A stretch of DNA of 64,000 nt, from the NCBI RefSeq assembly GCF_901482695.1, contig NZ_LR590484.1, forward strand, positions 1 to 64,000. The letters are read 5' to 3'. The DNA comes from Sphingobacterium thalpophilum. GTDB taxonomy: Bacteria > Bacteroidota > Bacteroidia > Sphingobacteriales > Sphingobacteriaceae. Within the stretch, counting starts at the first letter, position 1, and every line of letters starts with the position of its first letter. A program made the position numbers and the translations under genes. The notes under the pieces were generated by a model, which did not search any database, was not told the origin of the DNA, and saw only the letters and a list, made by a program, of their open reading frames with translations. Below are positions 1-10,400 of the stretch, one piece after another.

Positions 1-44
1 AAAAAGAACAGGGCGAGGATATATAATGTCAGTTGTTTCATCAT
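1..44 (-). CDS. Partial gene for an exported protein downstream of susD (5' end only)
   Basis: Two consecutive ATG codons lie 26 nt after the susD stop on the minus strand, and the frame stays open to the window edge. The 14 visible residues (MMKQLTLYILALFF) are a short basic start followed by a hydrophobic run, as in a signal peptide or lipoprotein leader. This position in a PUL is often held by a SusE/F-like glycan-binding lipoprotein or a secreted glycosidase, but which one cannot be told from 14 residues. Confidence 0.55.
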   Translation of the reverse strand, partial: MMKQLTLYILALFF

Positions 45-70
45 CGGTTGGTTATTTAAACGTTCAGCAA

Positions 71-1636
71 TCAATATCCGGGGTTCTGTATCAGATTCGG
101 GTTGGCGCTCATGTCCGTTGTCGGGATCGGATACAGGTTAAATTTGGCATCCACACTGCGGCCGTCCATGACCCCGCCCTTCCATTGCCACGTATAGGCA
201 TTTCCAGTAAAACGTCCAAACCGGATCAGGTCAGTACGGCGGGTACATTCCCAGAACAGCTCCCGTCCGCGCTCAGCGAGAATAAAGTCAAGTGTCAGCT
301 GAGCCTGCGTGATGGCCCCCGAATCATTCCCATAAGCACGTCTACGGATACCGTTGACCAGCGTTATGGCTTCCTGTACCGAGCCGCCACCGCCCCGCAA
401 TACAGCCTCAGCATACATCAGATAGACATCCGCCAGACGGATCATCGGAAAGTCCGTACTGACCAGACCTTCGTCGGTTTTATAACTGCCGTCATCCTTC
501 AGGTTGGTAAATTTGACCACGCCATAACCCTGGCTCGATACTGAGGGATCTTCCACATCCAGCGACTGCCCATCTGTCCAGAAATCACCCCTGCTGTCGG
601 TCCCATCAAATAGCGCTACAAATTCACGCAGCGTCCGAAAGCTATTCCAGCCTGATACCACCCCGTAATCCGAGGATTTCATGCTGCCCACAATAGGTCC
701 GTTGACAAGGTAAGTTGTAGCGCCCCATGTCGTTGTATGATCCACATCCGCCTGGATGGGAAATATAATTTCACTGCTGCGTTTATCGTTGTCCGCATTA
801 AACAGCTGCTTATAATCTGCATGCAGGGTATATCCTGCATCGATAATTTTTCGTGCATAGTTGACACAGTCCCCATAACGGGCCGTGCCTGTATACACCT
901 GTGCATTCAGGTAGTTTTTGGCCAGCAGGGCCCAGGCTGCAGCACGGCTTACCCGGCCATATTCATTCTGCCGGGCTTCGGGCAGCAGCTCCGCGATCTG
1001 GGTCAGTTCCTGTTCGATAAAAGCAAAAAGATCGCTGCGGCTTATGCGCGGTGGAAAAAATGCCTTTACCGGATCTTTTTCCGTCACAAAAGGTACATGA
1101 CCATACAGGTCCATGGCATGGCTGTAGGCTAGTGCACGCAGAAAACGGGCTTCGGCCGCAAAAGCTGCGATCTGCGCCTGTTCGGCCGGACCAAATGTCG
1201 CTATTTTTTCTGCTGTGGCATTGCGCAAAAATTCGTTGCACAGGGCCACTGTGTAATAAATACGGTAATACATCGCATTGACCCAAGTATCTGACGCACC
1301 CCAGGTCATGTACTGTATGTCAGTCATGTTGTCACCACCCGCCCAGGTGTAAACCACTTCGTCAGTAGGTACTTCCTGTAGATTAAAATACACCCTGAGG
1401 TATCCCCAGGAAGCGGTGCTGCCCGCCATATCGGGATCAGCATCCCCCCTGCCATTGCCGGCGACCGCAAAAGACGCATATAGTTTGGCCAGCACCGACC
1501 GATAGCCTTCCAGCGAGGTATACACCGATTCGGAAGTCGTCTCCACCGTAGGATACTGATTCAGGTCTTTTGTGCAGGACTGCCACAGCAACATCAGGCT
1601 CAGCAGTCCGAAACAATATCTCTTTATATTTTTCAT
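71..1636 (-). CDS. SusD/RagB family outer-membrane glycan-binding lipoprotein (PUL 1)
   Basis: A 521-aa surface lipoprotein expected to cap the neighbouring SusC barrel and deliver oligosaccharide to it. The leader ends in a lipobox (LLWQSC, Cys21), followed by the typical SusD start with an N-terminal SusD-like domain rich in TPR-like helices. The C-terminal RagB/SusD region includes 'LADVYLMYAEAVLRGG', the 'ILAERGRELFWECTRRTDLIRFG' type block and the family ending 'YPIPTTDMSANPNLIQNPGY'. The start lies 12 nt after the susC stop, so the two are co-transcribed. Ligand specificity cannot be read from the sequence. Confidence 0.95.
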   Translation of the reverse strand: MKNIKRYCFGLLSLMLLWQSCTKDLNQYPTVETTSESVYTSLEGYRSVLAKLYASFAVAGNGRGDADPDMAGSTASWGYLRVYFNLQEVPTDEVVYTWAGGDNMTDIQYMTWGASDTWVNAMYYRIYYTVALCNEFLRNATAEKIATFGPAEQAQIAAFAAEARFLRALAYSHAMDLYGHVPFVTEKDPVKAFFPPRISRSDLFAFIEQELTQIAELLPEARQNEYGRVSRAAAWALLAKNYLNAQVYTGTARYGDCVNYARKIIDAGYTLHADYKQLFNADNDKRSSEIIFPIQADVDHTTTWGATTYLVNGPIVGSMKSSDYGVVSGWNSFRTLREFVALFDGTDSRGDFWTDGQSLDVEDPSVSSQGYGVVKFTNLKDDGSYKTDEGLVSTDFPMIRLADVYLMYAEAVLRGGGGSVQEAITLVNGIRRRAYGNDSGAITQAQLTLDFILAERGRELFWECTRRTDLIRFGRFTGNAYTWQWKGGVMDGRSVDAKFNLYPIPTTDMSANPNLIQNPGY

Positions 1637-1648
1637 TTCTATATCGTA

Positions 1649-4630
1649 TTAAAAATCCATATTGACGCTTAGGGAGAAGGTTCTTGAGCGGGGATAAAAC
1701 GAGCTGTCAAAGCCGTTTGGCACCTCTGGATCCACTCCGCTGTAGTTGCTGATGATAAAGACATTCTGGGCCACGGCACCCACCCGGAGGCTGGAAATCC
1801 TGCCGACCTTGCCAAAGCTGTAATTCAGCGTCAGATTCTCCATGCGCAGGAATGACGCATTTTCAACATAGTAATCCGAATAATACTGCCGGCTCTGAAA
1901 ACCGGTATGAAAGTAGTCGCGGTGCAGGTTGTTGATCGCCGGATCCACATATTGGAGCGTTTCCCAGGCACTCAGGTTCATTTTTGTATTATTGAATACG
2001 TAATTGCCGAGGTTGGCGCGCAATGTGGTCGCTGCCGTCCATTTTTTGTAGGTCAGCTGTGTATTGAAGCCAAAAATCCATTTGGGTGCCGGCGACTGGT
2101 AGCGGTAGAGATCTTTTTCATCGATAGCACCGTCGCCGTTCAGGTCCGCATACACGCCTTCCAGCGGTTTGCCTGCTTCGTTGTACAGCTGCTTGTAGAC
2201 ATAAAACATATAAGGCTGATAGCCCGTAGTCAGGATCTGGATACCCCTACCGCTGACATTCGGTCCCACATAGCTGCCGACAGCAGTAGCGTCCTGCACC
2301 AGCGCAATATTGGTGACTTTCATATGTTGGTTGGTGGCATTGAAATTCACTTCCCAGCGCAGGTTGTCCTTCTGGATGGGCACGGTATTCAGCTGAAATT
2401 CAAAACCACGGCTTTCCACATTCCCCACATTGATGGTCGCGTTCTGATCAAAGTTGGTTCCCGCCGCCACCGGCACATTGGCCAGCAGGTCATGGGTCTT
2501 TCTGCTGTAGTACTCAACAGCACCAGATACCCTATTTTTCCATAAAGCGAAATCCACACCGTAGTTAAAGGCTTTGGTCGTCTCCCAGCGCAGGTCCCGG
2601 TTGTACACCATGGGGCGGTACACCAGATGGTACTGTTCTCCAAAACGGTATTGTGCATAGGCCGTTCCCTGATTATACACAGGCAGATATCCGTAGTTGC
2701 CGATCCCCTCCTGCTGCCCCGTGACACCATAACTGGCGCGGAGTTTCAGATCATCCAGAAAAGCGATGCTCTGCATAAACGGCTCCTGCGAAAGCCGCCA
2801 TGCCAGGGCTACCGAAGGAAATGTGCCCCAGCGGTTTTCCGGGCTAAAGCGAGAGGTGCCATCCCTACGGACGGTGGCTGTCAGCAGGTAACGGCTGTCG
2901 TAGTTGTAATTGAGGCGCCCGTACCAGGAGATCAGTGTATGCCGCTCGTCCGATGCAATGGCCGTGGAGCGCACATCTCCAGCATCGTTGTAGTACACAA
3001 TGGGCGGACGACGGGCGCTCCAGAACTGATAATCATGGCCCACCGTCAGGTCAAAGGTGCTCTTGATATCGGCAAACAGCTTATTGTAGTTCAGGTAGCC
3101 AGTAAACAGTTTGTTTTTGAGTGTCTGCTCATAGCTGTCATAGGCACCACCGATCGAAAAGTTGCTCGCGGCACTTGCCGGAATATGATTGTATCCGTCC
3201 CCCTTGGCATAGTCGTAGCCCAGGGTGAGGTGCGCTTTCAGTTCGGGGAGCACATGTAATTTGTAGTCAAGGTCAAGGTTTCCGACTGCACGGTTGACCG
3301 TGCTGCGGTGCTTTTCCTGGTTTAGCAGGCCCAGGGGATTGAGGTTGGCGCCCGTTGCCGGCAGGCCGGCGTTGTCCAGACTCTCGTAGTATCCACCATA
3401 GACATCTTTGCCCGAATAGATGGGCTGCGTCGGATTGAATGCCACTGCCGACCAGATGGCATCCGTGTTGGCAAAACGATTGTTGTTACGAGCTCCTTTG
3501 ACATTCAAGTTAACGCTCAGGTGTTTATCGAAAAACGTAGGGCTAAGTACCAGGGCACCGGTCATGCGATCCGTTCTGTCGGTACGCAACGTCCCCTGCT
3601 GGTTATAATAGCCCACCGAAGCGCGAAAGGGCAAAGCGGTGCCGATCTTGCCCTGCAGGCTCAGGTTGTTGTCGGTACCTATGGCATCCTGAAAAACCTC
3701 AGACAGCCAGTCCGTGGAAGCGTTGCCCAGCAGCGCCTTCTGCGAAGCAGTCCCCTTACTATTGATCAGTCCGGCGAATTCTTCCCGTGACATCATATCG
3801 GCTACACCCAGGGCCTGCTGCAGCGATACGATCGATGAGAACGAAAGCCGTAGTGCATCGCCTTTCCCTTTCTTTGTGGTGATCAGCAAGACCCCGTTGG
3901 ATGCCCGGGACCCATAGATGGCCGTCGATGAGGCGTCTTTGAGCACGGTCATGCTTTCAATATCGTTGGGGTTGATCAGGCTCAGAAAATTGCCGCTGTT
4001 GCCACTGATTCCGCCTGTTTCCAACGGCACCCCATCGAGGACGATCAAAGGGTCATTGCTGGCACTTAGCGAAGCCCCCCCACGGATGCGGATCGTGCTG
4101 CCCGATGAGGGCGATCCACTGTTGGCCATCACTTGTACACCAGCAGTTTTTCCATTGATCAGCTGTTCGGGGGAGCCCACCAGTCCACCATTAAAATCCT
4201 TGCTGCTCACCGTATTGACAGCGCCAGTCAGGTCTTTTTTCGTGGTGCTACCATAGCCTACGACCACCAGTTCGTCCAGCACCGTTCCCGCCTGCGCCAT
4301 GGTGACATCCAATGTGGAGCCTGTGACAGTCAATGTCTGACTGCTGTAACCGACGATCGAAAACTGGAGCTGTGTTTTACCTTTGGGCATTGCGATACGG
4401 TATGATCCGTCGGCAGCCGTGGATGTTCCGATGGTTGTGCCGGCCACCAGCACGGTGACACCTGCGATGCCCTGCCCCTGTTCGTTGCGTACCACACCGC
4501 GGACATCCTGTTGCTGCACCAGCCCTATCCACCGGCTATCCCCACCCGGTGCTGCCTGCAGATGAGCAGTCCCCAGGCAGGATAGCAATGACAAGCCCAA
4601 TACACTTGTTTTAAATGCCAAACCCTTCAT
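1649..4630 (-). CDS. SusC/RagA family TonB-dependent outer-membrane transporter (PUL 1)
   Basis: A 993-aa TonB-dependent oligosaccharide importer. Order of parts: signal peptide ending near AHLQA (about residue 27), a carboxypeptidase-regulatory-like domain (about 40-115), the TonB-box-like segment 'LDELVVVGYGS', a plug domain with the SusC signatures 'IRIRGGASL' and 'DPLIVLDGVPL' and 'KDASSTAIYGSRASNGVLLITTKKG', then a barrel ending in Phe (NMDF). It sits between a glycosidase gene and susD on one strand, 121 nt after the glycosidase stop. A stable hairpin lies in that gap and may set relative expression. Substrate unknown. Confidence 0.96.
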   Translation of the reverse strand: MKGLAFKTSVLGLSLLSCLGTAHLQAAPGGDSRWIGLVQQQDVRGVVRNEQGQGIAGVTVLVAGTTIGTSTAADGSYRIAMPKGKTQLQFSIVGYSSQTLTVTGSTLDVTMAQAGTVLDELVVVGYGSTTKKDLTGAVNTVSSKDFNGGLVGSPEQLINGKTAGVQVMANSGSPSSGSTIRIRGGASLSASNDPLIVLDGVPLETGGISGNSGNFLSLINPNDIESMTVLKDASSTAIYGSRASNGVLLITTKKGKGDALRLSFSSIVSLQQALGVADMMSREEFAGLINSKGTASQKALLGNASTDWLSEVFQDAIGTDNNLSLQGKIGTALPFRASVGYYNQQGTLRTDRTDRMTGALVLSPTFFDKHLSVNLNVKGARNNNRFANTDAIWSAVAFNPTQPIYSGKDVYGGYYESLDNAGLPATGANLNPLGLLNQEKHRSTVNRAVGNLDLDYKLHVLPELKAHLTLGYDYAKGDGYNHIPASAASNFSIGGAYDSYEQTLKNKLFTGYLNYNKLFADIKSTFDLTVGHDYQFWSARRPPIVYYNDAGDVRSTAIASDERHTLISWYGRLNYNYDSRYLLTATVRRDGTSRFSPENRWGTFPSVALAWRLSQEPFMQSIAFLDDLKLRASYGVTGQQEGIGNYGYLPVYNQGTAYAQYRFGEQYHLVYRPMVYNRDLRWETTKAFNYGVDFALWKNRVSGAVEYYSRKTHDLLANVPVAAGTNFDQNATINVGNVESRGFEFQLNTVPIQKDNLRWEVNFNATNQHMKVTNIALVQDATAVGSYVGPNVSGRGIQILTTGYQPYMFYVYKQLYNEAGKPLEGVYADLNGDGAIDEKDLYRYQSPAPKWIFGFNTQLTYKKWTAATTLRANLGNYVFNNTKMNLSAWETLQYVDPAINNLHRDYFHTGFQSRQYYSDYYVENASFLRMENLTLNYSFGKVGRISSLRVGAVAQNVFIISNYSGVDPEVPNGFDSSFYPRSRTFSLSVNMDF

Positions 4631-4707
4631 ATTTATCAGATTTATTCGTTTATAACTGTATTCTTTTTCCCTTTATATGTTGATTACACGCTGCGCATAT
4701 ACCGTGC

Positions 4708-4745
4708 AGCTTAGCGAAGCTCAGACAGGCCCGTGCTTCGCAGCT
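4708..4745 (-). other. Hairpin between the glycosidase and susC genes
   Basis: Inverted repeat with 7-bp arms gcgaagc (4714-4720) and gcttcgc (4735-4741), extended by a further 4-bp pairing agct/agct across a 2-nt bulge. It has no T-run on the minus strand, so it is not a normal intrinsic terminator. It lies in the untranslated gap between stop codon 4752 and start codon 4630. It could be an RNA processing or stability element separating glycosidase from transporter expression; this role is inference. Confidence 0.5.
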
Positions 4746-4751
4746 ATTGCA

Positions 4752-7325
4752 TTACTCCAGCCAGATGGCACCTACGCCCAACGATACACTTTCCATGTCT
4801 GCCGCCGAAAGGATCAGCTTTTCGACGGTGCCGGGGACAAACTGCGGTCCAGCTTCCGGATGAAAAAAGCGGTCGAGAAACACCGGATAAGGTGCTGGCA
4901 GCAAGGCCGTGGGCATCAGTCGCAGATCCGCCAGAGGGATGCGCAGCACGGTTTCCGCCTGCGACGCTGCTGTCACTCTGCTGGTATAGGTATACCCTTG
5001 GCTTGTCACAAAACCTATATTGAGCTTCGGATGACCGCCGCTACTTTTCAGCTGTACACACAGCTGTGTGGCAGCTGCCACACCAGCGGGCCTGCCTAGG
5101 ATAGTCTGTTTGATGTCCCTTACCCAGAAGTACTGCGCCCCTTTGTCTCTGGTACCGATCTTATAGGTCCAGTACGGTAACTGCCCCGGGCTGCGTTCTG
5201 CAACAGCCTGCACATGGGCAGTTTCCGGAATCGCATAGGTCTCCAGCACAGCTTCTCTGGCGACAGGATCAAACAAAGAAATTGCCGCTTTAGGCTCATA
5301 CAAATCCACTGTCCAATAGTCTCCCACCCGGTAATCCCAGTCCAGAGGATTGCCTGCACGATTGTCGGGGTAGGTATACCGTTGCCCGTCGATAAATACC
5401 GTCGCCGTATACTTCAGCTCACTGCCCTTCAGCATGGAAGCCGGCAGCTCCGCCGTGTAGCTGTAACCAGCATTGGGCATTAATTTAATATAGGGATTGT
5501 GCGCATTCCAGAAGGAGACCTCGTCCGTCTGCAGAATGATGGAATCAGGCTGCCTGTCAAAGACAAAGCGAAACTGCAGGGTGACTGGGTTTCCTTTTTC
5601 CAGCACCTCAGGCTTCTGGTGCACAAGGATAGGCTGCTGTAACGGCTGTACATGCGGTGCATGGTACTCACCCAGCAGGACATTGTTCCAGACGGTGGAC
5701 GCTGTCCACCGATTTTTAGGTTGAAGACCCTTACGCTTCAGTAGGTAAACGCCGGGCGAGAGGGTGAGTTTGGTACCGTCTGCCGTGGCTGTGCCAGCCT
5801 CTCCGTCCTTTACCCCTAGCGGCTCCACGGTAAATGCACTGCCCAGGTCCGGAACACGAACATCCATATCCTGTCGCCGGTACAGGATATGTACCACTTC
5901 ACGTCCGAGTGAAGGTTTGGCAAAAGGATCCGCAATTTTTTCCGCATCCGGCATGAGCTCAAGGCGCCATACGCCCGTCTCCAGGCGGTCCAGAAAGTAA
6001 GCCCCGGAGCCTGTATAACTGACTACCGGAGACCTGCCATGCCCTGCAATATGCTGCAGTCTGCGCGCGTCGACAGGATTTACATCCGTATGATTGCTAT
6101 AATAATAGCGCTCGGCGGTATTCATCAATGACAAGTCCCGGCCGTAGCTGACCGTAAAGTCGCCAAAGACGGTATCCTGCGGGTAACGGCCAAATTTCTC
6201 ATTACGCGGCACCCTATAGGCGACTTCCGCTGCGATCATCGTGCTCAGTGCCTTAGCAGGGGTGTAGGCCAGATTGAGGTAATGCGTCTGATATTCCGTA
6301 TTGTACGCTGCAATATCCATCGGATCATAGGCAAACTGTGTGATCCATTGAAATCCTGCCGAACGAAAGGTGCGGCTCATGGCCGGATGCATATAACTGT
6401 AGAGGTTGTCTGCAGGATCATATTCATACACTGCCCGGGCCTTATTGTCAAAACCCTTCACATCTGAAAAAGGAATGCTGTACTGATCAATGTAAGGCAG
6501 GAAGTTGCCGTGGCGTTCCTTGCCGGCGACCAGCCCGACCGGGTACCATTGATAAGTAGTCCCCTGGATCGCCGAATCAAAGTACGCCCCCACATGATCC
6601 ATGTTATGGCTGACATTGTAAAATATGGGCTTCTTATTCCCACTTTTCTTCATGGCAGCAACCATGCGGGCGATATAGGCTGACGTAGTCTGTACTGTAC
6701 CCATGTGGCAAGGCTCATTGTTGATCTCAAAACCGATCACATAGGGATCGTCCTGATACGCATAACCTGTATAAGGGTTGACATGACGGAGCAGCTGACC
6801 GATATACCGTTCCTGTGCGGCAATAGCCTTCGGGTCGGCATGTACCTGACATTTATCATAATGATAGCTGAAAGCATCTGTATTTTCATTTTTTTCGGGA
6901 TAGCCATTTCCGAAATTAGTCATCCCCGTGATCAGCATACGGATTCCTTTTTGCTGTAGCTTAAAAAATAGGTAATCAAGCAGATCCAGATGCACATTAT
7001 TAATCAGATTGCCCTGCCGGTCTGATATCTCGACATCCCAGATATGGATACGGTAGGCATTATAGCCCAGACGGGCGAAGTGATAGACATCGCGGTCGAT
7101 GGCCTGCTTATGGTCGATTCCCTTGTAGGCGAGTGCCCTGTATGCATGGGCAAACGGTACCGTATAATTGACGCCGTAGAAAGAAGCTTCGGCTCCTGAG
7201 TCCGACCAGCGCATCACACCCCGTTGGTCCACATATACTGTGGGTATCTTTTTACTGGCTTTCACCTGTGCCAGTAGATGGCCATAGCCAAAAAGAGCAA
7301 AGCAGCATAAAATAATTGCACGCAT
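4752..7325 (-). CDS. Secreted clan GH-A-like glycoside hydrolase with C-terminal beta-sandwich region
   Basis: 857 aa with a signal peptide (cleavage likely after LLAQ, residue 20). Residues about 30-420 look like a GH5-type TIM barrel. The motif 'GFEINNEPCH' supplies the probable acid/base Glu204, and 'ARAVYEYDPAD' supplies the probable nucleophile Glu301. Residues about 590-857 look like beta-sandwich or carbohydrate-binding modules. The long protein with NEP resembles secreted Bacteroidota enzymes of the GH5/GH147 kind (GH147 includes beta-1,4-galactosidases), but I cannot assign a family or substrate with certainty. It is the first gene after the HTCS regulator and precedes susC, so it probably acts on the PUL 1 glycan. 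A good -7 promoter box lies about 40 nt upstream. Confidence 0.75.
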   Translation of the reverse strand: MRAIILCCFALFGYGHLLAQVKASKKIPTVYVDQRGVMRWSDSGAEASFYGVNYTVPFAHAYRALAYKGIDHKQAIDRDVYHFARLGYNAYRIHIWDVEISDRQGNLINNVHLDLLDYLFFKLQQKGIRMLITGMTNFGNGYPEKNENTDAFSYHYDKCQVHADPKAIAAQERYIGQLLRHVNPYTGYAYQDDPYVIGFEINNEPCHMGTVQTTSAYIARMVAAMKKSGNKKPIFYNVSHNMDHVGAYFDSAIQGTTYQWYPVGLVAGKERHGNFLPYIDQYSIPFSDVKGFDNKARAVYEYDPADNLYSYMHPAMSRTFRSAGFQWITQFAYDPMDIAAYNTEYQTHYLNLAYTPAKALSTMIAAEVAYRVPRNEKFGRYPQDTVFGDFTVSYGRDLSLMNTAERYYYSNHTDVNPVDARRLQHIAGHGRSPVVSYTGSGAYFLDRLETGVWRLELMPDAEKIADPFAKPSLGREVVHILYRRQDMDVRVPDLGSAFTVEPLGVKDGEAGTATADGTKLTLSPGVYLLKRKGLQPKNRWTASTVWNNVLLGEYHAPHVQPLQQPILVHQKPEVLEKGNPVTLQFRFVFDRQPDSIILQTDEVSFWNAHNPYIKLMPNAGYSYTAELPASMLKGSELKYTATVFIDGQRYTYPDNRAGNPLDWDYRVGDYWTVDLYEPKAAISLFDPVAREAVLETYAIPETAHVQAVAERSPGQLPYWTYKIGTRDKGAQYFWVRDIKQTILGRPAGVAAATQLCVQLKSSGGHPKLNIGFVTSQGYTYTSRVTAASQAETVLRIPLADLRLMPTALLPAPYPVFLDRFFHPEAGPQFVPGTVEKLILSAADMESVSLGVGAIWLE

Positions 7326-7361
7326 GGATTATCGATTTATAATTTTTGGTTATTCCTACCG

Positions 7362-7427
7362 CAAACCTATTCATCGACAACCTTTTTTAGCGCCACATAT
7401 CGGACAAACAACAACACAAAATAGACA
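7362..7427 (-). promoter_or_regulatory. Candidate PUL 1 promoter with 21-bp direct-repeat operator
   Basis: On the minus strand TAGGTTTG (7369-7362) is a perfect match to the Bacteroidota -7 consensus TAnnTTTG, 37 nt before the glycosidase start codon. Upstream lie two related 13-mers, TGTCTATTTTGTG (7427-7415) and TGTCCGATATGTG (7406-7394), identical at 9 of 13 positions and exactly 21 bp apart. The proximal copy begins 37 nt upstream of the -7 box. No clear -33 TTTG is present, as expected for an activator-dependent promoter. Direct half-sites two helical turns apart fit the AraC-type output domain of the adjacent HTCS. The boxes are seen; the binding is inferred. Confidence 0.5.
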
Positions 7428-7480
7428 TTTCGACCTATCCAATTTGGACATAGCAATATAAAACCCTAAATACCAACAAA

Positions 7481-10400
7481 CTACCGATAGGTATCCATAT
7501 ACGATTTGGGAGACATGTCAAATTGTGCCTGAAAACATTTGGAAAAATAGGAGGCATTGGAAAAACCGACCATATACATCACTTCGGCTACGGTAAACTT
7601 CCGCTGCTGCAGTAAGAGAGCGGCCTTTTTGATCCGGATACTACGGATGTATTCCACCGGTGTATGTCCGGTGAGTTGTTTTATTTTTCTGTAGAGCTGT
7701 TTCGGGGCCACATCTGTCAGCTCGCTCAGGCGCTGTACCGAAAAGTCTGAATCATCAATATTGTCTTCGATCAGCTGCGTCACCCGTGCGAGAAATTTTT
7801 CGTCGGGCGACTGTACCGGAGCCGGCGTTGCAGGCTGGCTGATCTGGTCTATACGCAATTGGGCAGCGAGTCTCTCTTTTCGGTCGAGCAGCTGCAGCAG
7901 CTGCATATGGAGCAGCGCCATGTCGAAAGGTTTACTCATATATGCATCTATTCCGGCCGCTACCCACTCACGCTGGATCAGCTCATCATTTTGTGCTGTC
8001 AGCAGCATGATCGGTATGGTGGCGATGGCCGTTTGCTGCCGGAGTTTCCGGACCATTTCAATTCCGCCCATATGGGGCATCATGGCATCCGTGATGATGA
8101 TGTCCGGCACAAAAGCGTGTCCCTCTATCAATCGCAAGGCTTCACGGCCATCGCCCACGACCACGCAATCATATGTATCCTGCAGTGTATTGCGCAAGAA
8201 ATCGGCAAGCTCAGCATTGTCTTCGACGATCAGCAGCTTACGTTTGTCGTCGTTACCGCCATCATCGGGCCGATCCGTTTCAGCCATGGTGCCCAGTTTC
8301 AGCTGCAGCGTTACCTCTGTACCTTCAGGACTACTGTTGAGGCTGATCGGCCAGCCCAGCTGGTCGCAGTAGCTTTTGACGAGGTAGAGCCCCACCCCCG
8401 TGCCCTGTACTTCACTGACCTCCCTGACAGCAGAACGGTAAAATTTACTGAACACATAAGGCAGGTCATCCGGTGCGATGCCAACACCCGTATCCCGCAC
8501 CGTCAGCTCCACCCCGCCTGCCGCGCTCCTGAGGATCAGCTCCACTCGTCCCCCCGGACGGTTATATTTACAGGCATTGGCCAGCAGGTTGTTGACGATC
8601 GAGTCCAGCTTGGCCACATCCGTCTGTACAAACACATGTTCCAGTTCACTCACCAAGCAGATGCTGAGGTTATCGTATTCTGGGATCTGCCGCCAGTCGT
8701 GCACGATCTGCCGTATGTGGGCGACCAGATCGATCTGCGAGATCAGCAGTCCCTGCAACGGCATTTCACGCCCCCCGGTCTGATCAAAAGTCATCAGCTC
8801 CTGAATCAAACTACTGATTTTTAACGCGTTGCGATGAACCCCATCTAGCTGTTTCTTCTTTTCGCTGTTTTTGGTCTGCCGCATCAGCTGACTTACCGGC
8901 GCCAGAATCAGGCTCAGCGGTGTTTTAATTTCATGCGATATCGCTGCCAGGAAGTCCATTTTCATCTTGGTGAGCTCCATCACCTTCCGTCGCTCACGAC
9001 GTTCCCATTTCAAGGTGTTGCGCACCCTAAAAAAGTTGATTATCCAGAGCAAAAGACATAAGGCACTCAGCGCATATAGGCTTTTGGCCCAGTAGGAGGC
9101 ATACCAGGGATGGCGGATCGTAATGTGATATTCGTGAATGTCGGACACCACATGCCCCGCTATATCCACTTTGGCCAGCTGCAGGTCGTAGCTACCGGGG
9201 TTCAAATTGGATAGCAGCACCTTATTGTCGCCACGTTCAAGCGGAATCCACGTCTCATTTTTGCCCTTAAAAGCATAGGCCAGACGGTAGCCTAGCTGGT
9301 TCCCATAATCGAGTCCCGAAAACTCCAGCCGCAGGTTGTTCTGGTTGTGATCCAGGCTGATGGTATTGCGGTACCGCAGTCCATAGCCGTAGTCTCCAAA
9401 CAGCGCGTTGTTGACATACATGGCGGTAAGGACGATCTTTTTTGCGCGACCGTCTTCGGCCGGTGGCGTTCGGGCGGGCAGGACAACCAGTTCATCAATA
9501 CCGCCCAGGATCACTTCATTCTGCGCGAGATCGTAGTACATCGACGAAATCCGCTGCCCATAGCGCAGCAATTCGGCTTTCAGACTCTGTTTAGCGATCT
9601 GCCATACCCCCGCGCTGGTGGCCACCCAGATATGGTCCTCTACCTCTACCATGGCGGTCACCTCCCCTTTCCCTACGGGGTCAAACCGTATCATTCTGCT
9701 GCTCCCATCGGCAGAAAGGCGCCTGAGCCCACCATGTTCCCCGACCCATATGGTCTGCTGCTTGTCTTTGAGCATAAAGGTAGCCTGCCGTAGTGGCCGG
9801 CCGGCGCTATCTTTGAGTTCCGTGACCTTTCCGGTGGCTGCGTCGATGCTGCTGATGCCCTTGTTGTAAAACAGCGCCAGGATCCTCCCTCTACCGTTGT
9901 CGACAATCTGGTTGGCAAAATCTTCCAGTAGTCCATCCGCTTTACTGTAATTGCGCGCGGCCGTCACTGGACCGGACGACCCCAGCAGCGTATTCCGGTT
10001 TACGACAAAGATGCCCCCCATATAGGAGGCCACCCAGAGGTTGTCCTCAGCATCCTGCAGAATATCGTAGGCCCATTTTGCATTGCGTCTGCCGGAAGCA
10101 TCGACGATCACAAAGTTGCGGAACTGCCGCGACCGCTCGTCAAAGACATTGACGCCCCCGTCGGAAGCAATCCATACCAGCCCCTTGTTGTCCATATAGA
10201 TATCGCGGATGCGGTTGTGCGTCAGACGGTAGTTTCCGGCATCCATCCGGTACCAGTAGCTTTCCATATTTTTTTTATCCAGCCCATGCACGCGGATCAA
10301 GCCGTTGTCGCCCCCCAGCCAGTACCATCCGTTCCTGTCACTTGCTATTTTATAAAAACGGTTGCCGTCGCTGCTGCCCGTCAGCTGGTAAATCGGCCAT

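Noticed and set aside
4752..7325. PUL 1 glycosidase looked as if it lacked a catalytic nucleophile
   Set aside because: On counting, Glu301 in the ARAVYEYDPAD segment is at a sensible position after the NEP acid/base Glu204, so the enzyme is probably active.
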